Under the pieces are notes generated by a model. It was not told where the DNA came from, did no database searches, and saw only the letters and a program-made list of their open reading frames with translations. A program made the position numbers and the translations under genes. From Roseateles_B sp041913905 (GTDB lineage: Bacteria > Pseudomonadota > Gammaproteobacteria > Burkholderiales > Burkholderiaceae_C): 64,000 bases of DNA. Numbering within the stretch: the stretch's first letter is position 1; the number at the start of each line of letters is the position of its first letter. Positions 7,757-15,924 of this stretch are shown here, one piece after another. The stretch spans positions 62,001 through 126,000 of the forward strand of contig JAYSEK010000001.1 of assembly GCA_041913905.1 (NCBI GenBank), in the 5' to 3' direction.

Positions 7757-9826
7757 ATGCAGAAGCAAATTGTTCCGACCCGCACCGCCGCCGGGCGCGC
7801 AGCCCAGGCGTGGATGCTGGGCGCCTGCGCTGCCGCGCTGCCCTTGCTGATCGGCACCACGGCGGCCATGGCCGCACAGCGCATCGAGCTGAGCCAGCTG
7901 CCATCGTCCGCCGCGGCGCTGGGTGCGGCGCCCGCCGTGCACGAGCAGCTGGGCCTGGCCGCCCAGGACCTTCAGGCCCTGCGCAGCAAGACCTACGCCA
8001 GTGGCCGCGTGGTGACGCGCTATCAGCAGCGCTACCAGGGCATCCCGCTGTGGGGTGAAGCCATCGTCAGCCAGCAAGACGCCGGCCTGGCCGCACCGAG
8101 CCTGCACGGCCAACTGGTCAGCAGGATCGAGCAAGACCTCCCCCATGTCCGCCCCAGTGTGAGCCAGCAGGCCGCCCTGGCGCTGGCCAAGGGCCGCACC
8201 GCGACCCTCCAGCAGGCCACGCAGGAAGAAGCGCAGCTGTGGATCAAGCTGGATGCGCAAAGCCGCGCACGCCTGGTCTGGGCCGTGTCCTTCATGCTTC
8301 ACGGCAGCAAGCCTTCGCGGCCTCATTTCCTCATCGACGCCCACAGCGGCGAAGTCCTCGAGCACTGGGAGGGTCTGACCACCGACAACGCCACCGGCCC
8401 CGGCGGCAACCTCAAGACCGGCAAGTATGAGTACGGCGTCAACTACGGCTACCTGGACGTCAACGCCAGCTGCCAGATGGACAACGCCAACGTGACGACC
8501 ATCAACCTCAATGGCGGCACCAACGGCAGCACGCCCTTCCAGTTCACCTGCCCGCGCAACGAGTACAAGCAGATCAACGGCGCCTACTCGCCGTTGAACG
8601 ACGCGCACTACTTCGGCGGCGTGGTCTTCTCCATGTACCAGAACTGGCTGGGCCAGCGGCCCCTCACGCAGAAGCTGCAGATGAAGGTGCATTACGGCAG
8701 CGGCTACGAGAACGCGTTCTGGGACGGCCAGGCCATGTTCTTCGGCGACGGGGCCAACACCTTCTATCCGCTGGTGTCGCTGGACGTGACCTCGCACGAG
8801 GTCAGCCACGGCTACACGCAGCAGAACTCCAACCTGCAGTACAGCGGCCAGTCCGGCGGCATCAACGAGGCCTTTTCAGACATGGCCGGCGAAGCGGCCA
8901 AGTACTACATGCGCGGCAGCAACGACTTCAAGGTCGGCTACGACATCATGAAGGGCTCTGGAGCGCTGCGCTACATGTACAACCCACCGCTGGACGGCCG
9001 CTCCATCGACCACACCAGCAAGTACTACGACGGCCTGGACGTGCACTACTCCAGCGGCGTCTACAACAAGGCCTTCTACCTGCTGGCCACCAGCGCCGGC
9101 TGGAACACGCGCAAGGCCTTTGAGGTGTTCGCGGACGCCAACCACCTCTACTGGACGTCCACCACCAACTTCCAGGCCGGCGTCTGCGGCGTGGAGCGAT
9201 CCGCCTCCAACCGCGGCTACAACGTGGCGGACGTGACCCGGGCCTTCGGCACCGTGGGCGCAGCCTGCCTGCCCACCCAGCCCTCGGACTCCAGCAAGTG
9301 CGCGGACGAAAACGGCAGCTGCAGCTTCACCGGTGTGCGCGCCGTGAGCTACGGCAGCCCCTCGACCTACTTCCGCAAGTTCGCCAACGGCAGCCAGGCC
9401 TGCAACAACGGCAGCTTCGGCGACCCGACCCCGGGCAAGGTCAAGAGCTGCTACGTCACCGGCACTGCCTACACCGCCTGCGCCTCTGAGAACGGCACCT
9501 GCAACTTCACCGGCCGCCGCTTGGTGGTCTACGGCGCCGGCAGCAGCTTCACCTCGCGCGTCAGCACCGGCCCCGTCGCCTGCAACAACGCGACCTTCGG
9601 CGATCCGATCTCCGGCGTGGTCAAGGCCTGCTACGTCAGCCCCGAGACCTACACGACCTGCGCCAGCGAAGGCGGCACCTGCAGTGTCAGCGGCGCCCAC
9701 CTGGTGATCTACGGGGCCAACCGCGAATACTCGGTGCGGGATGCCAACGCCCCGCTGAGCTGCAGCAACGGCACCTTTGGCGACCCGCAGTACGGCGTCG
9801 CCAAGGCCTGCCATGTCAAGGACTGA
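7757..9826 (+). CDS. secreted M4 (thermolysin-like) metalloprotease with three Cys-rich C-terminal repeats
   Basis: An exported zinc endopeptidase of 689 residues. I chose ATG 7757 because it is preceded by AAGGAT and opens a clear signal peptide (basic start, LGACAAALPLLIGTTAAMA, cleavage after AMA near residue 39). FTP/PepSY-type propeptide sequence runs to about residue 215. The catalytic domain has the zinc motif HEVSH at 347-351, the third ligand Glu near 371 in GGINEAFSD, and the later HYSSGVYNKAFYLL block. The last about 175 residues are three tandem repeats of about 60 residues, each starting C-A-x-E-x-G-x-C and ending F-G-D-P-x-x-G-x-x-K-x-C, at about 9298, 9478 and 9658. These resemble small Cys-stabilised modules on secreted hydrolases, probably for substrate or surface binding (inference). 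A terminator follows. Confidence 0.9.
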   Translation: MQKQIVPTRTAAGRAAQAWMLGACAAALPLLIGTTAAMAAQRIELSQLPSSAAALGAAPAVHEQLGLAAQDLQALRSKTYASGRVVTRYQQRYQGIPLWGEAIVSQQDAGLAAPSLHGQLVSRIEQDLPHVRPSVSQQAALALAKGRTATLQQATQEEAQLWIKLDAQSRARLVWAVSFMLHGSKPSRPHFLIDAHSGEVLEHWEGLTTDNATGPGGNLKTGKYEYGVNYGYLDVNASCQMDNANVTTINLNGGTNGSTPFQFTCPRNEYKQINGAYSPLNDAHYFGGVVFSMYQNWLGQRPLTQKLQMKVHYGSGYENAFWDGQAMFFGDGANTFYPLVSLDVTSHEVSHGYTQQNSNLQYSGQSGGINEAFSDMAGEAAKYYMRGSNDFKVGYDIMKGSGALRYMYNPPLDGRSIDHTSKYYDGLDVHYSSGVYNKAFYLLATSAGWNTRKAFEVFADANHLYWTSTTNFQAGVCGVERSASNRGYNVADVTRAFGTVGAACLPTQPSDSSKCADENGSCSFTGVRAVSYGSPSTYFRKFANGSQACNNGSFGDPTPGKVKSCYVTGTAYTACASENGTCNFTGRRLVVYGAGSSFTSRVSTGPVACNNATFGDPISGVVKACYVSPETYTTCASEGGTCSVSGAHLVIYGANREYSVRDANAPLSCSNGTFGDPQYGVAKACHVKD

Positions 9827-9856
9827 CCCCGTCCTGAGCCCACGCTGAAAGCACGA

Positions 9857-9895
9857 AGCCCCGGCGCTCCAAGGACGGAGCACCGGGGCCTTTGT
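9857..9895. terminator. intrinsic terminator after the M4 protease gene
   Basis: GCCCCGGCGCTCC (9858-9870) pairs with GGAGCACCGGGGC (9877-9889) with one mismatch around a 6-base loop, followed by CTTTG. It lies between convergent genes and may act on both. Confidence 0.75.
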
Positions 9896-9922
9896 CTTGC
9901 GGCCCTCAGCAGGACGCCGTGT

Positions 9923-11239
9923 TCAGCGGCCCGCCTTCATCTGCGCGACGATGGCCTCGCTGCGATCCAGCAGCGCCGGCACATCGATGGTGGTCAATGC
10001 GCGTTGCTGGAGCACGCGCCGGCCGTTCACCCAGACGTCGGAGACATGCTCGCGGCCGGCCACGTAGACCAGTTGGGCGTCGGCATGGTAGACCGGGCGG
10101 CATTCCAGCGCGTCCAGCGAGACCGCCACGACGTCCGCCAGCTTGCCCGCCTCCAGCGAGCCGAGGTCGGCTTCGCGGCCCATGGCACGGGCGGCACGGA
10201 TGGTCGCCATTTCCAGCGCGGTGCGGGCCGAGACGGCCAGCGGGTCGCCGCTGATGCCCTTGGCCAGCAGTGCCGCGGCGCGGATCTCGGCGAACATGTC
10301 CTGGCGGTTGTTGGAGGCCGCACCGTCGGTGCCCAGCACGGTGTTGACGCCGGCCGCCTCCAGAGCCCTCACCGGCGCGACGCCCGAGGCCAGCTTCAGG
10401 TTGGAGCTGGGGTTGTGCACGAGGTGCACGCCCTGCTTCGCGATCAGCTCGATCTCGGCCTCGTTGAGGTGGACCATGTGCACGGCAATCATGCGCTCGT
10501 TGAGCAGGCCCAGCTTGTGCAGGCGCTCCAGCGGACGCACGCCGTGCTGCTTCAGGCTGCCGTCGATCTCGTCCTGGGTCTCATGGATGTGGCAGTGCAT
10601 CTGCAGGCCATGCTGCTCGGAGAGCTGGCGCAGCTTGACGAAGCTCTCGTCGGACACCGTGTAGGGCGCGTGCGGCGCGCTGGTCCAGTCCAGCAGCGGC
10701 TCGCCCTTGTACTGCTCGAAGGCCTCCAGGCCCTTGGCGATGTAGTCGTCAGGCCCCGAGCCGTAGCCGGTGGGGAAGTCGATCACATTGATGGACACGC
10801 CGGCGCGAATGCCCGCATCCACCGCCGCCCGGGCCATGGCCTTGGGGAAGAAGTACATGTCGTTCAGGTAGGTCACGCCACCGCGCAGCGCCTCGGCCGC
10901 CGACAGCAGCGAGCCCTGGTAGACCCAGTCGTCGCTGACCCACTGCTTCTCCAGCGGCCAGATGTGGTTCTGGAGCCAGTCCATCAGGGCGCGGTCGTCG
11001 GCCACGCCGCGCAGCAGCGACATGGCGCTGTGCGTATGGGCGTTGATCAGACCGGGGATCAGCGCGTGCTGCCCCAGGTCCACCTGCTCGGCGTCCGGGT
11101 AGGCGCTGGCGGCCTGGGCCTGCGGCAGCACGGCGGCGATGCGCTCCCCCTGGATGACGAGGGCATGCTGCTCCAGCACCTGGCAGCCCGGCGTCATGGG
11201 CAGGATCCAGCGGGCCTTGAGAACGGTGGTTTGGCTCAT
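9923..11239 (-). CDS. TRZ/ATZ-family amidohydrolase (MTA/SAH deaminase-like)
   Basis: A 438-residue cytoplasmic metal-dependent hydrolase. It shows the amidohydrolase metal ligands NAHTHS, the HAPYT and HCHIHET blocks, HNPSSNLKLASG and the LGTDGAASNN aspartate motif. These match the family of 5-methylthioadenosine/S-adenosylhomocysteine deaminases and N-ethylammeline-type hydrolases. The ATG at 11237-11239 is preceded by GGAG and overlaps the nucleoside hydrolase stop in an ATGA junction, so translation is probably coupled. As the last gene of an operon with a nucleoside hydrolase and ribokinase, deamination of an adenine- or guanine-type compound is the likely job; the exact substrate is not readable from sequence. 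Confidence 0.85.
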   Translation of the reverse strand: MSQTTVLKARWILPMTPGCQVLEQHALVIQGERIAAVLPQAQAASAYPDAEQVDLGQHALIPGLINAHTHSAMSLLRGVADDRALMDWLQNHIWPLEKQWVSDDWVYQGSLLSAAEALRGGVTYLNDMYFFPKAMARAAVDAGIRAGVSINVIDFPTGYGSGPDDYIAKGLEAFEQYKGEPLLDWTSAPHAPYTVSDESFVKLRQLSEQHGLQMHCHIHETQDEIDGSLKQHGVRPLERLHKLGLLNERMIAVHMVHLNEAEIELIAKQGVHLVHNPSSNLKLASGVAPVRALEAAGVNTVLGTDGAASNNRQDMFAEIRAAALLAKGISGDPLAVSARTALEMATIRAARAMGREADLGSLEAGKLADVVAVSLDALECRPVYHADAQLVYVAGREHVSDVWVNGRRVLQQRALTTIDVPALLDRSEAIVAQMKAGR

Positions 11240-12261
11240 TGGGTGTCTCCGGAAGGGGCCGCAGCGGCGGCCCGGGATGAATCGTCGAACAGTTGCAGGA
11301 ATTCGTCGCGCACGCGCTGGGCCTCCACGCCCACGCACACCTGCTGGGCCGGGCAGCCGCGCCAGGGCGAGCCAGGACTTTCCGCGTGCAGGCCCAGGTG
11401 GTCCTGGATGGTCTGACCGCGCGCAATGCCCTCCAGGGCCACGCGGACGGGGCCGCTGCGCAGCTGGAAGGCCTCGGGCGCCACGCAGTACACCACGGCG
11501 CTGGCGTCGTGGGCGTAAAGGCCGCCGATGGCATCGCGCCCGTCGTAGTAGCGCTGGTAGTGCCGCGTGATCTGCCAGAAGAAATCGCCCACCGGCCCCA
11601 TGCGGCCCTGCAGGGACTGCAGCAGCGCCTCGGGCATCACCACCTGCTGGGTGACGTCCAGCCCTACGGTCACCACGCGCCAGGGCGCGGTGAAGACCAG
11701 GTCGGCCGCCTCGGGGTCGTTGATGATGTTGGCCTCGGCCACCGGCGTCACGTTGCCGCCGTGACCGTGCAGGCCGAAGGCGCCGCCCATCAGCACGACT
11801 TCGCGGACCTTGTCGGCAATGCCGGGGTCGTGCCGCAGGGCCAGCGCCAGGTTGGTCAGCGGCGCCACGGCCACCAGGGTGATCTCGCCAGGCGCCGCGT
11901 TGACCTCGTCACAGATCAGCTGCCAGGCCGGGCGCGGGTCCGGCCGGCGGCGGGAAGCCGGCAGCAGATGCGCCATGCCGCCCAGGCCGTCCTCGTGGTG
12001 GACCTGCGTGGGGAAGAATCGTTCGGTGCGTGGCAGCAGGGCGTCGTCAGCCCCGGCTGCCACGGGCACGTCCAGGCCGAAGAAATCCACCAGGGCCAGC
12101 GCGTTGCGGGTGGTGGTCGCCACCGGCGCGTTGCCGTGCACCGTGGTGATGGCGCGCAGATCCAGCCCGGGGTGGCGGGCCAGCATCCACAGGGCCATGG
12201 CATCGTCGATGCCCGGGTCTGTGTCGAAGATCACCGGCCGGGGCTGCAGTGGCTTGCTCAT
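11236..12261 (-). CDS. nucleoside hydrolase (IunH/RihA family)
   Basis: A 341-residue N-ribosyl hydrolase that splits ribonucleosides into base and ribose. The N-terminal calcium-binding signature FDTDPGIDDAMAL and the later AHDASAVVY block with the catalytic-type His are present. I chose the ATG at 12259-12261 (start MSKPLQPRP) because TGAGGTC precedes it and it begins just after the ribokinase stop; an ATG 33 bases farther upstream would overlap ribokinase. The ribose released is the substrate of the ribokinase encoded immediately upstream, and the base may feed the downstream amidohydrolase, so the operon forms a short salvage path. Whether it prefers purine or pyrimidine nucleosides is not clear. 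Confidence 0.92.
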   Translation of the reverse strand: MSKPLQPRPVIFDTDPGIDDAMALWMLARHPGLDLRAITTVHGNAPVATTTRNALALVDFFGLDVPVAAGADDALLPRTERFFPTQVHHEDGLGGMAHLLPASRRRPDPRPAWQLICDEVNAAPGEITLVAVAPLTNLALALRHDPGIADKVREVVLMGGAFGLHGHGGNVTPVAEANIINDPEAADLVFTAPWRVVTVGLDVTQQVVMPEALLQSLQGRMGPVGDFFWQITRHYQRYYDGRDAIGGLYAHDASAVVYCVAPEAFQLRSGPVRVALEGIARGQTIQDHLGLHAESPGSPWRGCPAQQVCVGVEAQRVRDEFLQLFDDSSRAAAAAPSGDTQ

Positions 12262-12268
12262 GCGGACC

Positions 12269-13210
12269 TCAACCGAGCCGGGCGGCGAATTCATGCCCCA
12301 GTTCGTCGCGCCGGGGCATGGCGCTTTGCACGCCGACGCGGCTGACGGCCACGGCCGCGGCGGCCTGGCCCAGGCGTACGGCCTCTTCCAGCGATCGCCC
12401 CTCGGCCCAGGCCGTGGCGACGCCGCCCACGAAGGTGTCGCCGGCGCCGACCGTGTCCACGGCCTGCACGCGCTGTGCCGGCAGCAGCCGCAGGCCGTCC
12501 GCGTCCGCCATCAGCACGCCCTGCGCACCCAGGGTGACCAGGATGTGCGGCAGGCCCTGACGCAGCAGGGCCTGCGCTGCGGCGCGCGCCGAGGCCTCGG
12601 CGGACTGCACCGCATCCGGCAGGTCGGCGAGCTGCGCGGCCTCCGTTTCATTGAGTACCAGGCAATCGGTCACGGCGAGCAAGGCCGGGTCGACCGGCAG
12701 GGCCGGTGCGGCATTGAGGATGGTGCGCACCCCCTGCTCGCGAGCGAGCCGGAAGGCCTCCAGAATGGCCGCCTGCGGCACTTCCAGCTGAGCCACCACC
12801 ACTTGCGCCTGCTGCAGCGGCACGCGGGCCCGCTGCACATCGCCGGGGCTCAGATCGGCATTGCTGCCTGGCACGTAGACGATGCTGTTCTCGCCACCCT
12901 CGCGCCCCACCATGATCACGGCAATGCCGGGCAGCGCAGCGGCGTCTTCGACGACATGCGCCGTGTCCACGCCCTCGGCGCGCAGGGCCGCCATCAGGGC
13001 CGGTCCGTGAAGCCGCGTCCCGACCCGCGAGACAAAGACCACCGAGGCGCCCAGGCGGGCCGCAGCCACGGCCTGGTTGGCGCCCTTGCCGCCCGGCGCC
13101 ATCTGGAAATCCTCGCCCGGCAGGGTTTCGCCCGGACGCGGCAGCCGCTGGGCATGGGCCACCATGTCCATGTTGATGCTGCCCACCACCACCACACGCG
13201 CTGTACTCAT
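12269..13210 (-). CDS. rbsK: ribokinase
   Basis: A 313-residue PfkB-family sugar kinase that phosphorylates ribose to ribose-5-phosphate. The substrate-side signature GGKGANQAVAAARLG lies near residue 40 and the ATP/catalytic signature DTVGAGDTFVGGV near 255, with the catalytic aspartate in GAGD. Its ATG overlaps the stop of the repressor gene (ATGA at 13207-13210), and it ends 7 bases before the nucleoside hydrolase start. No ribose ABC transporter is nearby, so ribose is more likely to come from nucleoside cleavage inside the cell than from uptake of free ribose. Confidence 0.93.
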   Translation of the reverse strand: MSTARVVVVGSINMDMVAHAQRLPRPGETLPGEDFQMAPGGKGANQAVAAARLGASVVFVSRVGTRLHGPALMAALRAEGVDTAHVVEDAAALPGIAVIMVGREGGENSIVYVPGSNADLSPGDVQRARVPLQQAQVVVAQLEVPQAAILEAFRLAREQGVRTILNAAPALPVDPALLAVTDCLVLNETEAAQLADLPDAVQSAEASARAAAQALLRQGLPHILVTLGAQGVLMADADGLRLLPAQRVQAVDTVGAGDTFVGGVATAWAEGRSLEEAVRLGQAAAAVAVSRVGVQSAMPRRDELGHEFAARLG

Positions 13211-14259
13211 GCGCCCTTCCCTGCCTTGCCGGCGAGCTTGCCCGTCTTGACTGTTGCACCGGCCGGCGCGGCCGTGCTCTCGCGCCGCACCAGCTGCGGC
13301 TTGACCAGCACCTCGCGCAGGCCGGCCTGCGGCTGCTCGATGCGCGCCAGCAGCATGCGCCCCGCCTCGCGGCCCAACTCCTTGATGGAGCAGCCCACCG
13401 TGGTCAAGGAGGGATAGGCGTAGGCGGACAGCTCGATGTCGTCGAAGCCGACCACCGACAGGCTGGCCGGCACCGGCCGATCCGCCTCGGCCGCTGCGCG
13501 CATCAGGCCCAGGGCCATCAGGTCGTTGCTGGCAAAGACGGCGCTCAGCTCAGGGGCCGTTTCCAGCAGGCGCCGGCCGGCTTCATAGCCGCCATGCGAG
13601 CTGAAATCGCTGTGGATCAGCCAGTGCGCCTGCGGTTCGATGCCGGCCGCCTGCAGGGTTTCGCGCCAGCCGGCAATGCGTTCCTGCGCCACCTCGAACT
13701 CCACCGGCCCGCTGATGCAGCCGATCGCCCGATGGCCCAGCTCCAGCAAATGCCGCACCGCCGCCGCCGCGCCTTCGCGGTTGTTCACGCTCACCCGGTC
13801 GGCACGCGCGCCGGGCACCAGGCGGTCGACGGTGACGGAGGGCACGCGCGCCATCTGGAAGATCTGCGCCAGCGCCTCGTCGTCCCCTGCCGAGGACAGC
13901 AGCAGGCCATCGATGCGCTTTTCCAGCAGCGTGCGCATGTATTGCTGCTGCCGCTTGGGGTCGTTGTCGGAATTGCAGAGAAAGACCGAATAGCCCGCCA
14001 GACGGCAGGTTTCCTCGACGCCGCACACCAGTTCGGCGAAGAAGGGGTTCTGCACATTGGGCACCAGCACGCCGATGATGCGGGTCTCGCTCTTGCGCAG
14101 CGAGCGCGCCACGGCGCTGGGCAGATAGCCGATCTCCTCGACCGCGGCGAGCACGCGGCGACGCGCCTCGGCGCTGACCGGACGCGTTTCGTTCAGGACA
14201 TGGGACACGGTGGTGAAGGACACCCCGGCCAGGGCGGCAACGTCTTTGATCGTGCTCAC
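13207..14259 (-). CDS. LacI-family transcriptional repressor (RbsR/PurR-like)
   Basis: A 350-residue regulator starting at GTG 14257-14259 with the typical MSTIKDVAALAGVSFTTVSH helix-turn-helix and a hinge-helix region with PSAVARSLR, followed by a periplasmic-binding-protein-type effector domain. The frame stays open upstream, but the HTH begins right at this GTG, so it is the likely start; no strong ribosome-binding site is seen. It is the first gene of the overlapping run regulator-rbsK-nucleoside hydrolase-amidohydrolase. A perfect CAAACGTTTG-centred palindrome sits just downstream of a -10-like hexamer in its own promoter, so autorepression relieved by ribose or a purine is the natural model (inference). 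Confidence 0.9.
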   Translation of the reverse strand: MSTIKDVAALAGVSFTTVSHVLNETRPVSAEARRRVLAAVEEIGYLPSAVARSLRKSETRIIGVLVPNVQNPFFAELVCGVEETCRLAGYSVFLCNSDNDPKRQQQYMRTLLEKRIDGLLLSSAGDDEALAQIFQMARVPSVTVDRLVPGARADRVSVNNREGAAAAVRHLLELGHRAIGCISGPVEFEVAQERIAGWRETLQAAGIEPQAHWLIHSDFSSHGGYEAGRRLLETAPELSAVFASNDLMALGLMRAAAEADRPVPASLSVVGFDDIELSAYAYPSLTTVGCSIKELGREAGRMLLARIEQPQAGLREVLVKPQLVRRESTAAPAGATVKTGKLAGKAGKGA

Positions 14260-14339
14260 GATGAGGCAGGTCTTGGCAGAAGGGAGGAAGCCGGCAGGCG
14301 GCCCCCTGAATAGGGCTGACTGCTCGCAAAACTGCGCAG

Positions 14340-14361
14340 GGCAAACGTTTGCCGCAGCATA
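14340..14361 (-). promoter_or_regulatory. promoter -10 and perfect LacI-type operator of the nucleoside operon
   Basis: GGCAAACGTTTGCC at 14340-14353 is a perfect 14-bp palindrome. On the minus strand a -10-like TATGCT (14361-14356) lies two bases upstream of it, so a protein bound to the palindrome would cover the transcription start. The core equals the PurR/RbsR-type box. No clear -35 was seen. The site lies 80 bases before the GTG of the LacI-type gene. Confidence 0.7.
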
Positions 14362-14459
14362 CCCGAAATCCTGCCGTCGGCAGCAGGCACTGCGTCGCCA
14401 AGGGTGGCGACGGACTTCGCACCCGGCGAACCATGAGGCGAAGCACGAGGCACCATGAA

Positions 14460-14495
14460 GAAAGCCGCCAAGGCCTTGCGGCCAGGGCGGCTTTC
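14460..14495. terminator. hairpin terminator downstream of rplS
   Basis: GAAAGCCGCC (14460-14469) pairs perfectly with GGCGGCTTTC (14486-14495) around a 16-base loop that can itself fold. On the minus strand it is followed by TTC, so the U-tract is short. It separates rplS from the repressor operon on the same strand. Confidence 0.65.
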
Positions 14496-14530
14496 GAGGG
14501 TCGATCCAGGGATCAGCCCAGCACCGGCCA

Positions 14531-14884
14531 TCAGGCCAGCTTTTCCTTGATGCGAGCGGACTTGCCCGAACGCTGACGCAGGTAGTACAGCTTGGCACGG
14601 CGCACGTCGCCGCGACGCTTGACTTCGATGGACGAAATCAGCGGGCTGTACAGCTGGAAGGTACGCTCCACGCCTTCGCCGCTCGAGATCTTGCGGACGA
14701 TGAAGCTGGAGTTCAGGCCGCGGTTGCGCTTGGCAATCACGACGCCTTCATAGGCCTGCACGCGCTTGCGGCTGCCTTCAACCACGTTGACGCTGACGAT
14801 CACCGTGTCGCCGGGGGCGAAAGCGGGGATGGTCTTGTTCAGGCGAGCAATTTCTTCTTGCTCAAGGGTTTGGATCAAATTCAC
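14531..14884 (-). CDS. rplS: 50S ribosomal protein L19
   Basis: A 117-residue large-subunit protein at the 30S/50S interface. The sequence has the conserved FAPGDTVIVSVNVVEGSRKR and YYLRQRSGKSARIKEKLA blocks. The GTG at 14882-14884 is chosen because a perfect AGGAG (14891-14895) lies six bases upstream and the product then begins MNLIQTLEQEEIARLNK like other L19 proteins. It is the last member of the rpsP-rimM-trmD-rplS group but is separated from trmD by 229 bases carrying a tandem repeat, so it may have its own promoter. Confidence 0.97.
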   Translation of the reverse strand: MNLIQTLEQEEIARLNKTIPAFAPGDTVIVSVNVVEGSRKRVQAYEGVVIAKRNRGLNSSFIVRKISSGEGVERTFQLYSPLISSIEVKRRGDVRRAKLYYLRQRSGKSARIKEKLA

Positions 14885-14995
14885 ATCGATCTCCTGACGA
14901 TCGTACCGGCGCACCTGAAATTGACTGGAACCGGCCCGAACTGGCCTGCATTCCTGGAGTTTCGCTGGCCAGACGACTGTCTGGATCAGCGCGCC

Positions 14996-15060
14996 CGCGA
15001 GGCTAAGCCTCGCTTGACAGCCCCGCGAGGCTTAGTCTCGCTTGACAGCCTTGCTTGACA
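14996..15060. repeat. 27-bp tandem repeat with internal palindrome, trmD-rplS spacer
   Basis: Copy 1 at 14996-15022 and copy 2 at 15024-15050 differ at two positions. A third partial copy (TTGCTTGACA) ends at 15060. Copy 1 contains the 8-bp-arm hairpin GCGAGGCT-a-AGCCTCGC. Each copy ends in CGCTTGACAGCC, giving three TTGACA hexamers on the plus strand, opposite to the genes. The effect on rplS expression is unknown. Confidence 0.85.
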
Positions 15061-15113
15061 TCCACTCCGCCCGATAGAGGATCGCGAAAAGCCCACGATT
15101 GTAGCCGAAAAGC

Positions 15114-15896
15114 TCAATCGATCAATGACTTGAGGAAGGCCTCGTCCTTCTTGCTGAGCCGGCCGGCGGCGCGAGCGGCCGCGATCAGCTCGGGACGGCG
15201 ACGCCAGGTGAGTTCCAGCGATCGTTCACGACGCCACTGGGCGATCTGCGCATGGTGCCCCGACAGCAGCACCGCGGGCACCGGCAGCGGCTCCGTCTGG
15301 CCCGGCAGGCCTTCCAGCACCTCGGGACGGCTGTAGTGGGGGCAGTCCAGCAGGCCGTCGGAGAAGCTGTCCTGCTCGTGCGAGGCGGCGTCATTGAGCA
15401 CGCCCGGCTGCAGGCGGGCCACGGCGTCCAGCAGGGCCAGCGCGGGCAGCTCACCGCCGCTGAGCACGAAGTCGCCCAGGCTCACTTCCAGCGTCACATG
15501 GCGATCCAGAAAACGCTGGTCCATGCCTTCGTAGCGCCCGCACAGCAGCACGGCGCCCGACCCCTGGGCCAGCTCGCGCACCAGGGCCTGGTCCATGCGG
15601 CGGCCGGTGGGCGTGAAATGGATGATTTGCGGCGCAGCGCCGGCATCGGCGCCGCTGGTCTGGCGCGCCTGCAGGACGGCCGCCAGCGCCCGCTCCAGCG
15701 GCTCGACCAGCATGACCATGCCCGGCCCGCCGCCGTAGGGCCGGTCGTCGACGCGGCGGTAGTTGTCCTCGGCATAGTCGCGCAGCTGCCAGAGCTGGAC
15801 GTCAACCTGGCGGCTTTCGAAGGCACGACGGGTCACGCCCACCGACAGATGCGGCGCGAAGAGCTCGGGAAACAGGGTGATGAGGTCGAAGCGCAT
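15114..15896 (-). CDS. trmD: tRNA (guanine-N1-)-methyltransferase
   Basis: A 260-residue SPOUT enzyme that methylates G37 of tRNAs with SAM and prevents frameshifting. Visible landmarks are MRFDLITLFPELF at the start, the DDRPYGGGPGMVM block, the knot sequence LLCGRYEGMDQR and LSGGELPALALLDAVARLQPGVL-type SAM pocket near 140-165, and the HYSRPEVLEGLPG region. Length is normal (E. coli 255). It follows rimM by 28 bases in the conserved ribosome-maturation operon. Confidence 0.98.
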   Translation of the reverse strand: MRFDLITLFPELFAPHLSVGVTRRAFESRQVDVQLWQLRDYAEDNYRRVDDRPYGGGPGMVMLVEPLERALAAVLQARQTSGADAGAAPQIIHFTPTGRRMDQALVRELAQGSGAVLLCGRYEGMDQRFLDRHVTLEVSLGDFVLSGGELPALALLDAVARLQPGVLNDAASHEQDSFSDGLLDCPHYSRPEVLEGLPGQTEPLPVPAVLLSGHHAQIAQWRRERSLELTWRRRPELIAAARAAGRLSKKDEAFLKSLID

Positions 15897-15924
15897 GCAA
15901 GAGAGCGCAACGGGCGCCCTGTGC

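Noticed and set aside
15014..15060. Three TTGACA hexamers as a plus-strand promoter array
   Set aside because: No -10 hexamer at proper spacing was found and nothing on that strand needs a promoter; they come from the tandem repeat. Kept only as a point for checking.
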